From the NCBI GenBank assembly GCA_031401815.1, contig JANNRW010000247.1, forward strand, positions 1-30,637: a stretch of DNA of 30,637 nucleotides, given 5' to 3'. Both the position numbers and the translations under genes were made by a program. Shown here piece after piece: positions 6,606 to 15,972 of the stretch. Numbering within the stretch: the stretch's first letter is position 1; each line of letters opens with the position of its first letter. The notes under the pieces were generated by a model that did no database searches, was not told the DNA's origin, and was given only the letters and a program-made list of their open reading frames with translations. The stretch is from JANNRW01 sp031401815. Its GTDB lineage: Bacteria > Desulfobacterota > Desulfuromonadia > Geobacterales > DSM-12255.

Positions 6606-7637
6606 ATGAATATACGATTCACCATTTTGCTCCTTCTCGGTTTATTGATACTCCCCTCTTTTGCATTTGCCGCAAAGACTCACAAAGTCAAGAAAAACGA
6701 AACCCTCACCTCGCTTGCCAACAAATACCATGTATCCGTAAATGACCTGAAAGAAGCCAACAACAAACTCAACTCCAGCATCAAACCAGGAGAGCTGCTT
6801 GTCATACCTTCGCAGAGCGCTTCACGCAAAAATGCAGCTGAGACCTCCGCCAGAGCATCAGTCTACAAGGTAAGAAAAGGTGACTCCATCTCCAGAATTT
6901 CAAAAAGAACCGGCGTCTCTGTAGCAGAGATCAAACGATTAAACGATCTTGGCAACAATAAACTGAAAACCGGACAGATCCTTGCCCTTGTAGATCCTGA
7001 ATCTGAAAGCTCAGTGCGGGCAAAGGTTGCATCAAGACCTCCGCTACGCTATATAGAACTGCTGAATGAAAAAGAGTATGAGCAGAGCCTTACTGAACTC
7101 ATTGATCAGGATACAGCCAGCTTCGGCATCCCCAGAGAGACCGAGAAGAGCGCTGACAGCGTCAAACTGCTCAAAACAAAGGCTTTCGGGTTTCTCGGAA
7201 CAAGATATCGCTTCGGTGGTTCAACCCAGAGCGGAATCGATTGCTCTGCATTTGTACAGAAAGTATTCAATGAAATGGATATCAGCCTTCCGAGAACAGC
7301 CAGGGAGCAGTTTGAACGGGGAGAGATAGTAAATCAGGGTGACATGCAGAAAGGTGATCTGGTCTTTTTCAGAACATATGCTTCATTCCCTTCACATGTT
7401 GGCATTTATCTCGGCAATAACAGAATGATCCACGCCTCTTCCCGCGATAAACGTGTTGTAATTTCATCCCTTAATACACCTTACTACCGCGCCCGGTTTA
7501 TCGGTGCAAAGCGGATTGCCAGAATTTCTCCTGACAGGTTCAACCTTGATGAATTACTGCTGGATGTAGAAGAAGAGGCTCCTGAAGATACCCAGAAAAA
7601 TGATCTGCTCGGCCTGACAAGCAGCAATCTGAATTAA
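6606..7637 (+). CDS. Secreted peptidoglycan hydrolase, two LysM domains and NlpC/P60
   Basis: The 343-residue protein has a signal peptide (residues 1-22, cleavage after an A-F-A-A stretch) and two LysM peptidoglycan-binding repeats (about 25-68 and 86-130). A linker leads to an NlpC/P60 cysteine peptidase domain (about 185-305) that would cut stem peptides in the periplasm. The catalytic set is visible: Cys213 in D-C-S-A-F, His264 in S-H-V-G-I-Y, and a third polar residue at His276 in M-I-H-A-S-S. GAAGGAG lies 6 nt before the ATG, and a consensus promoter sits just upstream. A perfect-stem terminator follows. It may be a cell-separation or remodelling endopeptidase. Its position after a c-di-AMP synthase suggests, but does not prove, an envelope link. 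Confidence 0.93.
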   Translation: MNIRFTILLLLGLLILPSFAFAAKTHKVKKNETLTSLANKYHVSVNDLKEANNKLNSSIKPGELLVIPSQSASRKNAAETSARASVYKVRKGDSISRISKRTGVSVAEIKRLNDLGNNKLKTGQILALVDPESESSVRAKVASRPPLRYIELLNEKEYEQSLTELIDQDTASFGIPRETEKSADSVKLLKTKAFGFLGTRYRFGGSTQSGIDCSAFVQKVFNEMDISLPRTAREQFERGEIVNQGDMQKGDLVFFRTYASFPSHVGIYLGNNRMIHASSRDKRVVISSLNTPYYRARFIGAKRIARISPDRFNLDELLLDVEEEAPEDTQKNDLLGLTSSNLN

Positions 7638-7679
7638 TTTTTGACCTGTTAGTGCAATAAATAAAACCTGCAAGTCATA

Positions 7680-7719
7680 ACGAAAAAAGGCGGAACCTGA
7701 TGGTTCCGCCTTTTTTCGT
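7680..7719. terminator. Bidirectional intrinsic terminator
   Basis: An 18-bp perfect stem (7680-7697 with 7702-7719) has a TGAT loop. The GC core is flanked by six A on one side and six T on the other, so it can stop both the plus-strand hydrolase transcript and the minus-strand lipoprotein transcript. Confidence 0.95.
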
Positions 7720-7735
7720 ACCCTGAAAACTCTTG

Positions 7736-8158
7736 TTACTTGGACTTGCGAAGACCTGCGGAGAAGATGACCTTGTCAAAAGTCTTTTTAAGCTCTTTGC
7801 TCTGAAAATTAACCATGGGGGGTGAATCCGGGAATTCAATGGTGTCACCGACTTTTACCCCTTCCTTGACAACAGACTCCTTCATAACGGCTATCCAGAG
7901 CTTCTGGCCTTTCTCCTCTACCTCAACATATGTGTAGGAGGATGCGTCCATAAGCTGGAGCACTTTGCCCTTGTGCCCTGCTCCTGCAGGAATTTCCATT
8001 GGTTTCAGGCCGGCATGCGGATCGCCGCCCGGAGCAGCGCCTGCTGGCATTTGTGGTGCGCCGCCAGCCTGTGGTCCGGCTTTAGGAGCTTCTTCTTTCT
8101 TCTGGCATCCGGCAACAGCGAATGCAAGTACAGCTAGAACAACAGCAATTTTCTTCAC
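7736..8158 (-). CDS. Small lipoprotein with NrfJ-like C-terminal domain
   Basis: I chose the GTG at 8158 because AGGGAGG lies just upstream and because it gives a clean lipoprotein signal peptide: K-K, a hydrophobic core, and a V-A-G-C lipobox with Cys18 as the lipidated residue. The longer frame to 8209 adds 17 residues that spoil this. After a Pro/Ala/Gly-rich linker the last ~75 residues form a compact domain (G-K-V ... S-S-Y-T-Y-V-E-V ... L-W-I-A-V ... G-D-T-I-E-F) resembling the small OB-fold domain of NrfJ-like periplasmic proteins. Its role is unknown; the domain is often seen near c-type cytochromes and metal-related genes. It shares the terminator at 7680-7719. A palindrome overlaps its probable promoter. 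Confidence 0.85.
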   Translation of the reverse strand: MKKIAVVLAVLAFAVAGCQKKEEAPKAGPQAGGAPQMPAGAAPGGDPHAGLKPMEIPAGAGHKGKVLQLMDASSYTYVEVEEKGQKLWIAVMKESVVKEGVKVGDTIEFPDSPPMVNFQSKELKKTFDKVIFSAGLRKSK

Positions 8159-8183
8159 GTTTATCCTCCCTTTTTTTGGTTGG

Positions 8184-8201
8184 TTATTGGTCAACCAATA
8201 A
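8184..8201. promoter_or_regulatory. Palindrome at the lipoprotein gene promoter
   Basis: TTATTGGT-CA-ACCAATAA is a perfect 8-bp inverted repeat with a 2-bp centre. It is about 26 bp upstream of the GTG and just downstream of a possible -10 (TATGCT on the minus strand, 8210-8205). The TTGGT/ACCAA arms resemble GntR-type operators. The regulator is unknown. Confidence 0.4.
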
Positions 8202-8269
8202 GCTAGCATAGGTTCGAATTTCTTTACAACAAAAAAAGCATGGCAAAGACGTAATTTGTTAATTGTTTC

Positions 8270-11200
8270 TTACCTCCCCAGCACAACTTCGCCAGTGTCA
8301 GTTACAAGTTTTGCAGGGAGCTGAAATACCCGTTTGAAAATATCAAACACACCACGTCCAAGATATTTTACGGGTATTGCTGATACTTGCGGGTCAGATG
8401 ATTTACCCTTTATTTCAAAATAAGCAGTTATCAGTGCCTTGTCTTTCCCTGTAAGAATCCAACCGACAACCGGAATTTTGCTGATGACCTTGTCTACGGT
8501 CTGAAGAGGCTGGATACCAAGGGTGAAATCCAGCCTGTCGTGAATATAATCATGCTTTCCTATTAAAGACATGTTCATGGCATTACTAGTAACAAAGAGA
8601 TCATTGGTTGCCAGTGCTCCGTCGCGTAACAAAAAGTTTGCCTTTATATCGTTGTACGGCATACCTTCAGAGACCATATCCGGAAGGTGAAACTTGAACA
8701 GCTGGGAGACATTCAATATCGAGAACACCTTGGACATACCGGCAAACTGACGCATAGTTCCGTTATGGGCATTCATCTTCAGACTGCCGACCGCCCCCTT
8801 TTTCATCTCAGCCAGGGTGTCTCCCTTGGCAGTGATATCACCTTCAGCAGATATGGTACCGGTCAACTCTCTCCTGTCAATTGATAAACTCTGAAGAATC
8901 TCGGAAGCAGAAGCGTTTGTCAGTCTGTAATCCATCTGGCAGCTTTGCGGAGTTGTCTGCCTGTCAATCGTCCCCTTCCCTGTCAGCTTCCCACCGAAAA
9001 GCTCAACTTCTGAGGGCTGTATACGGATGACACTGCTGGAGATAAGTAGAGAAGTTTTGAGCCGCTCAAAATGAATCCCCCTGAACCCCCCGGCATCAGC
9101 ATTGATTGTTGCTTTCAAGTTAAGAGGTGCCGTACTCTTTTTCTCCCCCTGCTTCTGCTTTCGTTCAATACCACCAAGTAAAAGCAGGTCGGCTATATCA
9201 AGATATGAAGCCGTGAGATAAAGTTCTGCTCCTGGAGTGTCAAGATCCACCTTCCCCTTTACAGTCAGGCTAGATCTGTTTATATCTGCTGAAAATGATT
9301 TGACCTGAAGAGTGTTCTCACTGAAAACTATATCACCCTGGGCATTTTTTAGCTGAGGCAAAACAGAGTCGCTGACAAATCCGAAATCAGCAGGGTTGAT
9401 GCCAGGTGTGGAGAATACCATATTGAAAGCCAAAGGGTCGATGCTTCCTATTGCACCCTTGCCGCTAAGAAGAGTCGTTCCGACTCTTGCAGTCAACTGC
9501 GAACTCTCTGCTATATTGTCGGCAAAAACAACAGTCCCTGTAATGCCTGTAACCGGTCTCGCTGAAAAAGAGGGGCGGAATGAGGCATCTGATAGTTCCA
9601 GTGTGCCGCGCCATTTATAATCATCTGTCCCGCCTGCTCTACTCTCCCCCTTAAGCGCAACCTTCATACGGCCAGCAGCCTGGTACTGCCGGATAGCAGG
9701 TATCATCCCGGCAAATTCATCAGCTTTGAAGATGTTAGTGGTCGCAGCCAGATTCAGCTTGCCCCCCGGAGCAAATGGCATGTGAGCAGCCAGATCAACT
9801 GACATCGACCCAAGAGTGAAATTAAGAGAAGATAAAACAGCCTCTTTCTGATTTATCTCTCCGTTGAATATCATGTTGCTCCGGGTACCTGCCGGCTTTG
9901 TGATCTTTTTGTTATAACTGTATGCAGTCGGGGTCAGATTCCACTCACCGGAAAGTGTATATCCGGTAGTAAAGCCGTCACCCGACAGACGCAAGGAAGA
10001 GTTCCCGTCGTACTGAAGATATTTCCCCCTTGGTTTGCCGATGAGCCAGGCGACCTCACCAATGCCGGGGCTGATTGTCATATTGAATGGATAGGAGCTC
10101 GGCTGGTCAAGTGGATAGTCTCTTATTCGCCCTTCAAGAGTCATGGGTGATGCGCCGAAACTGCCTGACATCTGATGGAGCATGAAATCTTTCCCTTTAA
10201 GCTCCAGAATGCCTTTAATATTGTTGAATGTCGGGACAGCGCTGCCATAGCTTACAACCCCCTTTTCCGCACGCGCCTTGATATACAGAACATTATAATT
10301 CTCGTCTTTTTCCATATGGGCGATCTGGCTTACTCTTCCATCCAGACGGCCATCCAGAAGCTGAAACACCCCTCCTGTTATATGCTCTTCAATCCAGAGT
10401 GCAACATGCTTCACTATAATCCCGTAAGGGATATACTGATGATACCTAGCCAGATCAAGGGGTGATGAAACCGCCTGTGCAGTAATTCTGAGGTCCTTGC
10501 CGTAAATGTCACGTATTGCGCAGCTACCGCTTGCACGGGCGCCATCAACTGAAACCTCGACCCCCTTGATCACCAGATCAGATCGGGTAAGCTCCAGGTT
10601 GTACTTAAGCTGTACAAGTTTGGGGGTTAAAGCGACCTTGAAAACAGGTTTATAATCAAAGTGAAGCCCCTTTACTGTTATCTTTCCGTTTGATCCGAAC
10701 TCTCGCAAACGCCCGTTAAACAGGGAATCGATGTCAATAACCCCTGTTATTTTCCTGAACGGTACATATTGACGATAATAAGGCCAGAAATGACCAGCTT
10801 CAAGTTGCTTTACAACCAGTTTCAGCTCTGCAACCGAATCGAGCAGCGGTTTCCCGTCTGGCGCAAGCCTGATCTTCCCGTTGACTGACAAGCTGCCTGA
10901 AGCAGCACCTTCAAGTTTTGTGCTGAGCCTGACTTCGCTCTTCCCCCCTCTGGCAAAACTGCTGATCCGCAGATCTGTTCCGGCAAGTATCGTCACGAGG
11001 CCATCAGGGGTGGCCAGATAATCAGTAAATTCAATCCGGGCATTTTTCAGTCTGACTTCATTAATTTCAAGCGGCTGGGCATCACCCCCCCCACCTTCAA
11101 TCAGATCAGATATGTTGAACTTCCCGTCCTGTTTTCGAAGAAGCCTGATAACCGGCTTTACCGCATAAATACCATGTACGACCAGCTGTTTTTTAAAGAG

Positions 11201-11497
11201 CGGCAACAGGGCTATTTCACAGGTCAACTTATCCATGGTGGCAAATACAGCATTCCCGCCAGGCTCCTTGATTTCAAGACCGGAAAAGGTGAAAGCAGGC
11301 CCCATCTGGAAAGTCAATTTTGCGCTGCTGTAGGAAACAGGACGATGCAGGGAGCTTTGCAGCTCATCGAGGATCTGGCTCTTGTAGGAATCAATATCAA
11401 AAGCCTTGACAAAGAAGAGATATCCACCTGTCAGCACTGCTGCAATAACAGCTGTCAGGATACAGAGTATTTTTATCCGGTGACGGTTCAACTGCAT
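8270..11497 (-). CDS. Large AsmA-family envelope protein
   Basis: The protein of about 1,075 residues has an N-terminal membrane anchor (hydrophobic stretch at about residues 8-30) followed by F-D-I-D-S-Y-K and a long periplasmic region of repeating beta-rich segments. This is the AsmA/YhdP-like (bridge-type lipid transfer) architecture. A conserved AsmA C-terminal segment follows, with an L-x-G-K-x-D ... F-x-L-G-I-Q-P-L-Q stretch and a G-W-I-L-T-G-K motif near the end. Such proteins are thought to carry phospholipids between membranes or affect outer-membrane assembly. I chose the ATG at 11497 (AAGG 8 nt upstream); a TTG at 11563 would add 22 residues but has no ribosome binding site. The neighbouring EF-hand gene lies upstream on the same strand across a gap of about 215 bp. 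Confidence 0.85.
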   Translation of the reverse strand: MQLNRHRIKILCILTAVIAAVLTGGYLFFVKAFDIDSYKSQILDELQSSLHRPVSYSSAKLTFQMGPAFTFSGLEIKEPGGNAVFATMDKLTCEIALLPLFKKQLVVHGIYAVKPVIRLLRKQDGKFNISDLIEGGGGDAQPLEINEVRLKNARIEFTDYLATPDGLVTILAGTDLRISSFARGGKSEVRLSTKLEGAASGSLSVNGKIRLAPDGKPLLDSVAELKLVVKQLEAGHFWPYYRQYVPFRKITGVIDIDSLFNGRLREFGSNGKITVKGLHFDYKPVFKVALTPKLVQLKYNLELTRSDLVIKGVEVSVDGARASGSCAIRDIYGKDLRITAQAVSSPLDLARYHQYIPYGIIVKHVALWIEEHITGGVFQLLDGRLDGRVSQIAHMEKDENYNVLYIKARAEKGVVSYGSAVPTFNNIKGILELKGKDFMLHQMSGSFGASPMTLEGRIRDYPLDQPSSYPFNMTISPGIGEVAWLIGKPRGKYLQYDGNSSLRLSGDGFTTGYTLSGEWNLTPTAYSYNKKITKPAGTRSNMIFNGEINQKEAVLSSLNFTLGSMSVDLAAHMPFAPGGKLNLAATTNIFKADEFAGMIPAIRQYQAAGRMKVALKGESRAGGTDDYKWRGTLELSDASFRPSFSARPVTGITGTVVFADNIAESSQLTARVGTTLLSGKGAIGSIDPLAFNMVFSTPGINPADFGFVSDSVLPQLKNAQGDIVFSENTLQVKSFSADINRSSLTVKGKVDLDTPGAELYLTASYLDIADLLLLGGIERKQKQGEKKSTAPLNLKATINADAGGFRGIHFERLKTSLLISSSVIRIQPSEVELFGGKLTGKGTIDRQTTPQSCQMDYRLTNASASEILQSLSIDRRELTGTISAEGDITAKGDTLAEMKKGAVGSLKMNAHNGTMRQFAGMSKVFSILNVSQLFKFHLPDMVSEGMPYNDIKANFLLRDGALATNDLFVTSNAMNMSLIGKHDYIHDRLDFTLGIQPLQTVDKVISKIPVVGWILTGKDKALITAYFEIKGKSSDPQVSAIPVKYLGRGVFDIFKRVFQLPAKLVTDTGEVVLGR

Positions 11498-11713
11498 CAG
11501 GAGCCTTGAAGAAAAGTATCCAGAAATCCGGTGAATCTTGCGGAAGTATACCTTGCGCAGCAATTATCTGCAACAGAGAGGTGAAAGCAGTGATGAGTGA
11601 TCAAGAATCAGGAGTGCCCTCATCACCTGATCCTCTCCAGGAAGAGAATCCCCCTTTTACTTCAGAGCATATGATCGAGCTGCCCGGCATGGATAATGAC
11701 TATTTCCGAATTC

Positions 11714-13876
11714 TTAGTTTGCAGAAAATCCGGACAGCTTCGCCCGCCAGAAAAGAATCAGCAGTAACAGCAGGAAAATCAGCAACAGATAGCGCTTCCA
11801 TGGAGCTCTTTTCTCGGCAAAAGGATCTGTCAGGCTCTGTCTTGACCCTTCAGGAAGTCTTGATATGGCTGTAAGTGAGGCCCCAAAGGGGATATTCAGA
11901 CGGGCGCGGGCATTTACTGCCCAGCCATTGGCGTCAAGAATAGGCCCAAGATTGCGCTGATGCAGCTTGAGCCAGGCTATAATGACTGCCGGGCCGGAAA
12001 TGAGAAGAATAATGCCCATGATAACCAGCGGCATCTGCCACCAGGCCAGCTTCAGAAAACCGGTGAGAGTTGCGGCTACAGCAGTACCAATAGCACCTAT
12101 CGCCAATCCGACTGCAGCAAAGATTCCGGCAAATTTCCCCACGTCAAACGCCTGCTGCTGAGCCTGCTTTGGAGCCTCCTTGCCCGAAACAGCACTGCTC
12201 ACGATTTGCAGGGCAGCTCTATCTTCAGCCGCCTTGGATCTGGCAGCGGCAAGCTTCTGGATCTGCTCACCCACCATCTTGCCGATCCGCTTGTAAGGAG
12301 CCCAGAAAGCCTGTCTGATACTTATCGGATGATCAATGATCCTGACAACCGCTGCATCCCAGTCACGCCCCTTACGATCATAGAAAATACCGTTACGCCC
12401 CACCATCAGCTGATCCGAATCACCATTGGTAAAAGCAGCGGCAATCGTGATCTTCTCACCCCCTCCTGCCCTGACGCACTCGCAGTAAACGAGAAAAACC
12501 CTGCTCAGATTGGCCAGCAGAGCGTGCCTGTTGATGTCACTTACCCGAACACATAGCTCACAGCTGCGGCCATCAAGATAGAGAGTGCCCGCCTGGAAAA
12601 TCGCCTTAGCCGCTCCGGTATAAAAATCACGAAACGATACGAAATTGTTTGCAAGTGAATAAATGTCTCGACAGTATCTGGCAAGCCGCTCCAGCTCGAC
12701 AATTGCCTCGAACTGCTCCTTCACGGCAAGATCCTGCTCAATGAGAAGAGTTATTTTTTCAGCTATATTTTTATCACGCCATTCACCAAGGAGCTCCCTC
12801 CCCAGTGCCGGAACCTGACCCTCTACACGCCCCCCCCACCACTCTTCATAAAGTGACATTTGCGACTTGATATTTTCCCAATCAGCAATGCCAAGCTTGA
12901 AAACATCCCCGTAAAGTGGCCTGAGCAGCTCCTGCTGAAAGCGGGCAAGCTGCTCTGCCCAGGCTGGATTAACCCCCTGCTCAAGATCAAGAACCATTGC
13001 ACTGCTTACTGAGGAGAGAGGAAGATCAGCTATTTCAGACATCGTGTCTGACAGGTATTTCGGTGCCAGCTGTTGCAAAATCTCCTCGCTGACGTTCATG
13101 ACGCTTGCAGCGCGAGAGTCATACTCTGCCAACCGGCAACGGGTAAAATAGTCGTCAATCTTCGTCTTGATCCCGCAAAAAAGATCAACTGCTGATTCAA
13201 GCCCTTCAACAGGCAGGAAAGTCGAAGCTGCAACAACCTCATCCTCCTGCCACTCAAGCCAGGCAGTCGCATCTCTCCCGAACCTTTCCACTGACAAAGC
13301 ATTTACCCCCTGCTCTCCGCTCCTGTCGAGCTCTCCGCCAGCAAGCTCAAGCAGCCGCGTGATCCAGGCCTTCAGGCACTCATCATCAGTAGCTGTAACC
13401 GTTACTACACCATCACCATTAAAACGGGTCTGGCTGAATATTTTTTCGCTGTCACCTGCATCTGCAATGCTTATACTTGAAGCATCCCCCTTGCCAAGGC
13501 TCTCCAGAACGGCTCTGGCAGAGTCAAGCAGACATGCTCCCTCCGGCGTTTCAGAACTTATGGCTGAAAGGGGGACACACTCCTCTTTGGCAAGCAGAAT
13601 ATCGGGATCACGCAGCCTTAACCGGACAAATTCAACTGCTGCCAGGATCTCCGGAACCCGGATATGACCATCATGGTCTGTATCAATCAGCTCCAGTGTC
13701 CTGCGGTCAAACTCTACCCAGTCAACCGGGAAACTGAGAGCGACCCAGAGCTTCTGATCAAGTGATTCAAGGGCAAAGAGATCAGCCACAGTTTCGAGAT
13801 GAACCTGATCGAACCCCCCGGCGCGGAAGAACTGCCAGGCATGAGGCAGGAGTTTTTTTTCATTGATAGCTCTCAT
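11714..13876 (-). CDS. EF-hand membrane protein of unknown function
   Basis: The 720-residue protein has a canonical EF-hand calcium loop at residues 65-76 (Asp65, Asp67, Asp69, Gly70, Ile72, Glu76). A second, degenerate acidic loop (N-G-D-G-V-V) lies near residue 155. A long, mostly helical middle region contains no motif I recognise. The C-terminal part has two adjacent hydrophobic helices (roughly residues 585-645) and a final one followed by a short R-A-K-L tail, so the bulk is probably cytoplasmic or periplasmic with a C-terminal anchor. AAGGG lies before the ATG. It starts 9 bp after the stop of the isochorismatase-like gene, so the two form an operon. No enzymatic function can be assigned. 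Confidence 0.8.
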   Translation of the reverse strand: MRAINEKKLLPHAWQFFRAGGFDQVHLETVADLFALESLDQKLWVALSFPVDWVEFDRRTLELIDTDHDGHIRVPEILAAVEFVRLRLRDPDILLAKEECVPLSAISSETPEGACLLDSARAVLESLGKGDASSISIADAGDSEKIFSQTRFNGDGVVTVTATDDECLKAWITRLLELAGGELDRSGEQGVNALSVERFGRDATAWLEWQEDEVVAASTFLPVEGLESAVDLFCGIKTKIDDYFTRCRLAEYDSRAASVMNVSEEILQQLAPKYLSDTMSEIADLPLSSVSSAMVLDLEQGVNPAWAEQLARFQQELLRPLYGDVFKLGIADWENIKSQMSLYEEWWGGRVEGQVPALGRELLGEWRDKNIAEKITLLIEQDLAVKEQFEAIVELERLARYCRDIYSLANNFVSFRDFYTGAAKAIFQAGTLYLDGRSCELCVRVSDINRHALLANLSRVFLVYCECVRAGGGEKITIAAAFTNGDSDQLMVGRNGIFYDRKGRDWDAAVVRIIDHPISIRQAFWAPYKRIGKMVGEQIQKLAAARSKAAEDRAALQIVSSAVSGKEAPKQAQQQAFDVGKFAGIFAAVGLAIGAIGTAVAATLTGFLKLAWWQMPLVIMGIILLISGPAVIIAWLKLHQRNLGPILDANGWAVNARARLNIPFGASLTAISRLPEGSRQSLTDPFAEKRAPWKRYLLLIFLLLLLILFWRAKLSGFSAN

Positions 13877-13885
13877 AATCAGCCC

Positions 13886-14449
13886 TTATTTGACAAGCTT
13901 TGACAGTTTTTTAAACTCTTCTGTTCCGGCCACCTGCAACAGCTGAAAAAGCGCTGCCTCGGTCGAGGTTATCACTGCTCCGGCCGCTTGCGCCATTTCA
14001 ACGCCGACAAGCCAGTTCTCCTTTTTGCGGCTCATTACAGCATCGCGCACCAGATGCACGGTATAACCGGCATCCAGCAGGCCGATCACAGTCTGTAGAA
14101 CACAGACATGAGCCTCCATTCCGACAACAACTACCTGCTTACGGCCAATGCCTTGCAGTTTCTCCATGAAAGGGGTATCACCACAGCAGCTGAAGGTCAT
14201 CTTCTCCAGAGCAGGCTCAGTCAACCTTTCTCTAAGCGGCTTCAATGTCTCCCCAAGCCCCTTCACATACTGCTCGGTAGCAATCACCGGCATGTCCAGT
14301 TCAACTGCTGCCTCCATCAGAATCCCGGCATTATGGGTAAGTCTCTCCAGAACCTTGTGATCCATTGCCTTGCAGAGTCGCTCCTGCACATCTATTACCA
14401 GCAAAAGCGCCCTGTTTTTGTCCAGAAAGAATTTCTCTTTTATGCTCAT
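13886..14449 (-). CDS. Isochorismatase-family cysteine hydrolase
   Basis: The 187-residue alpha/beta hydrolase belongs to the isochorismatase/nicotinamidase superfamily. The catalytic triad is visible as Asp20 (V-I-D-V-Q-E-R), Lys83 (L-E-K-M-T-F-S) and the nucleophile Cys116 (G-M-E-A-H-V-C-V), with the usual cis-peptide region before it. I chose the ATG at 14449 because GGAGG sits 7 nt upstream; the longer frame to 14569 runs back through a 7-bp repeat array and is an artefact. The M-E-A-H-V-C-V-L-Q-T context is typical of the YcaC-like/hydrolase subgroup, whose substrates are mostly unknown. It is the first gene of an operon with the EF-hand protein. Confidence 0.9.
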   Translation of the reverse strand: MSIKEKFFLDKNRALLLVIDVQERLCKAMDHKVLERLTHNAGILMEAAVELDMPVIATEQYVKGLGETLKPLRERLTEPALEKMTFSCCGDTPFMEKLQGIGRKQVVVVGMEAHVCVLQTVIGLLDAGYTVHLVRDAVMSRKKENWLVGVEMAQAAGAVITSTEAALFQLLQVAGTEEFKKLSKLVK

Positions 14450-14480
14450 GTTTAACCTCCGGATATTGTGATAAAGGGAA

Positions 14481-14522
14481 ACTACTGGCTCCTGACTACT
14501 GACTACTGACTCCTGACTCCTT
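14481..14522. repeat. Heptanucleotide tandem array, six units
   Basis: Six consecutive 7-bp units, ACTACTG, GCTCCTG, ACTACTG, ACTACTG, ACTCCTG, ACTCCTT (consensus ACTMCTG), lie between the isochorismatase gene and the MFS gene. It is one of three arrays of 7-bp period in this window, each with a different unit. Confidence 0.85.
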
Positions 14523-14579
14523 GGCAGCCAGATAGATATTAGCAAAATAATGACAAAGCGCAACAGCAACAGATACTCA

Positions 14580-15830
14580 TTACGGCTCCTCCACCCTTGT
14601 AAGGATCAGGCTGCCGATTATAAAGAGAAGGAGAATACTCAAGACTCCGTAACGGGAATGACCTGACATCTGTCCGGTGATCCCGACCAGAAAAGGGCCT
14701 GTAATAGTGGCAAATTTGCCGGATATGTTGTAGAAGCCGAAAAATTCCGCAGACTGCTCCGGTGGGATCAGTCGCCCGAAGAAGCTGCGGCTAAGCGCCT
14801 GGATCCCTCCCATGGAGGTTGCTACCAGTACGGAGAGGAGCCAGAACATGGCGGTTCGTGCTGAGATAGAGTCAAAAGACGGAAGGAAAAAGGCCAGGAG
14901 AGTGATCAGGCAATACATGGCTATGCCTGCCTGCAGAAGCGGTTTGACAGCAAATCGGTCGGTCAGTTTACCCCAGATGAGAGCAGAGGGGAACGCAATG
15001 ATCTGGATAACGAGAATCGCCAGTATCAGTGAGGAGCTGCCCAGGCCGATGTCTACACCGTAGGCGACCGCCATTATGATGATGGTATCGACCCCGTCGA
15101 TGAAAAAGAAGTAGGCCAGAAGAAACAGAAATGCGTTGCGGTAACTCCGGAGGTGGGTAAAAGTTTCGACGAGTCGATGGCAAGCTTCCCTGAACGGTCG
15201 GGGTGAAGCTGGGCAGTAGTGGGTCTGGCGGACATTGTGCAGAAGCGGAATGGAAAAGAGCATCCACCAGATTGCAACAATGAGGAAACTGCTCCGGGCT
15301 GCTGCTGCGGGGATACCGGTTGAGCCTTCGACTTTCTGGGACAATAGCAGTCCGATAACAGCCAGAAAGGGGATAACGCTGCCAATGTACCCCCAGGCAT
15401 ACCCGGCAGCGGAGACCTTGTCCATCCGGGACACAGTTGTGATATCTGTTATGAAGGAGTCATAGAATACGTTCGCGCCGGCCCAGCAGGTTCTGGCCAG
15501 CACGAAGACGGTCAGGCAGTAGAGCCAAGCACCTTCAGTCGTGGTTGCCAGGAGAAGGGTCGCTAAGATTCCGCAGCCGAGGAAAACTGCAAGTAACCGT
15601 TTTTTCCACCCCTGGTAGTCGGCGATTGAACCGCAAATCGGAGCCAGAATTACCAAGATAAGGGAAGAAATAGAGTTTGCATAACCCCACCAGGCTGTGG
15701 ATATTTCAGGGGCAATACCGTGGGCAGCGACCTCCTTGAAGTAGATAGGCATGACAGTAGTGACCACTACCAGAACAAAGGCCGAGTTTGCCACGTCATA
15801 GAGAATCCAGCTTTTTTCTTCCCTGGTCAT
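14580..15830 (-). CDS. MFS transporter, Atg22/UMF1-like
   Basis: This is a major facilitator protein of about 416 residues with roughly 12 hydrophobic helices. The W-I-L-Y-D-V-A-N-S-A-F start and the later M-G-G-I-Q-A-L-S-R-S-F-F-G-R-L-I-P stretch are hallmarks of the UMF1/Atg22-like family, whose bacterial substrates are unknown. I chose the ATG at 15830 because GGAG lies 9 nt upstream and because the family normally begins just before W-x-L-Y-D; an ATG at 15896 would add 22 residues but has no clear ribosome binding site, and a TATATT (15902-15897) that may be its -10 overlaps it. It lies upstream of the isochorismatase operon on the same strand but is separated by a repeat array, so it may or may not be cotranscribed. 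Confidence 0.88.
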   Translation of the reverse strand: MTREEKSWILYDVANSAFVLVVVTTVMPIYFKEVAAHGIAPEISTAWWGYANSISSLILVILAPICGSIADYQGWKKRLLAVFLGCGILATLLLATTTEGAWLYCLTVFVLARTCWAGANVFYDSFITDITTVSRMDKVSAAGYAWGYIGSVIPFLAVIGLLLSQKVEGSTGIPAAAARSSFLIVAIWWMLFSIPLLHNVRQTHYCPASPRPFREACHRLVETFTHLRSYRNAFLFLLAYFFFIDGVDTIIIMAVAYGVDIGLGSSSLILAILVIQIIAFPSALIWGKLTDRFAVKPLLQAGIAMYCLITLLAFFLPSFDSISARTAMFWLLSVLVATSMGGIQALSRSFFGRLIPPEQSAEFFGFYNISGKFATITGPFLVGITGQMSGHSRYGVLSILLLFIIGSLILTRVEEP

Positions 15831-15972
15831 TACTGGAAGCTCCGTTTCAGCCGGGGGGAGATTGTGAGTCGTCAGCGCACTCTTTCGAAACCGCATAATA
15901 TACGGAAGCGGCTTGATTGGAAAACAAAAAATCTTTACATCGGGCAGGGGTTCGGCTATATTCAGCGTTCCT

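Noticed and set aside
11506..11874. Plus-strand ORF of 122 codons, with AGAGAGG before an internal ATG near 11593
   Set aside because: More than 150 bp overlaps the well-supported minus-strand EF-hand gene, and the product has no recognisable domain. Likely a shadow.
14450..14569. N-terminal extension of the isochorismatase-like protein
   Set aside because: The extra 40 residues are the translated heptamer array and upstream DNA; GGAGG and family length support the ATG at 14449.
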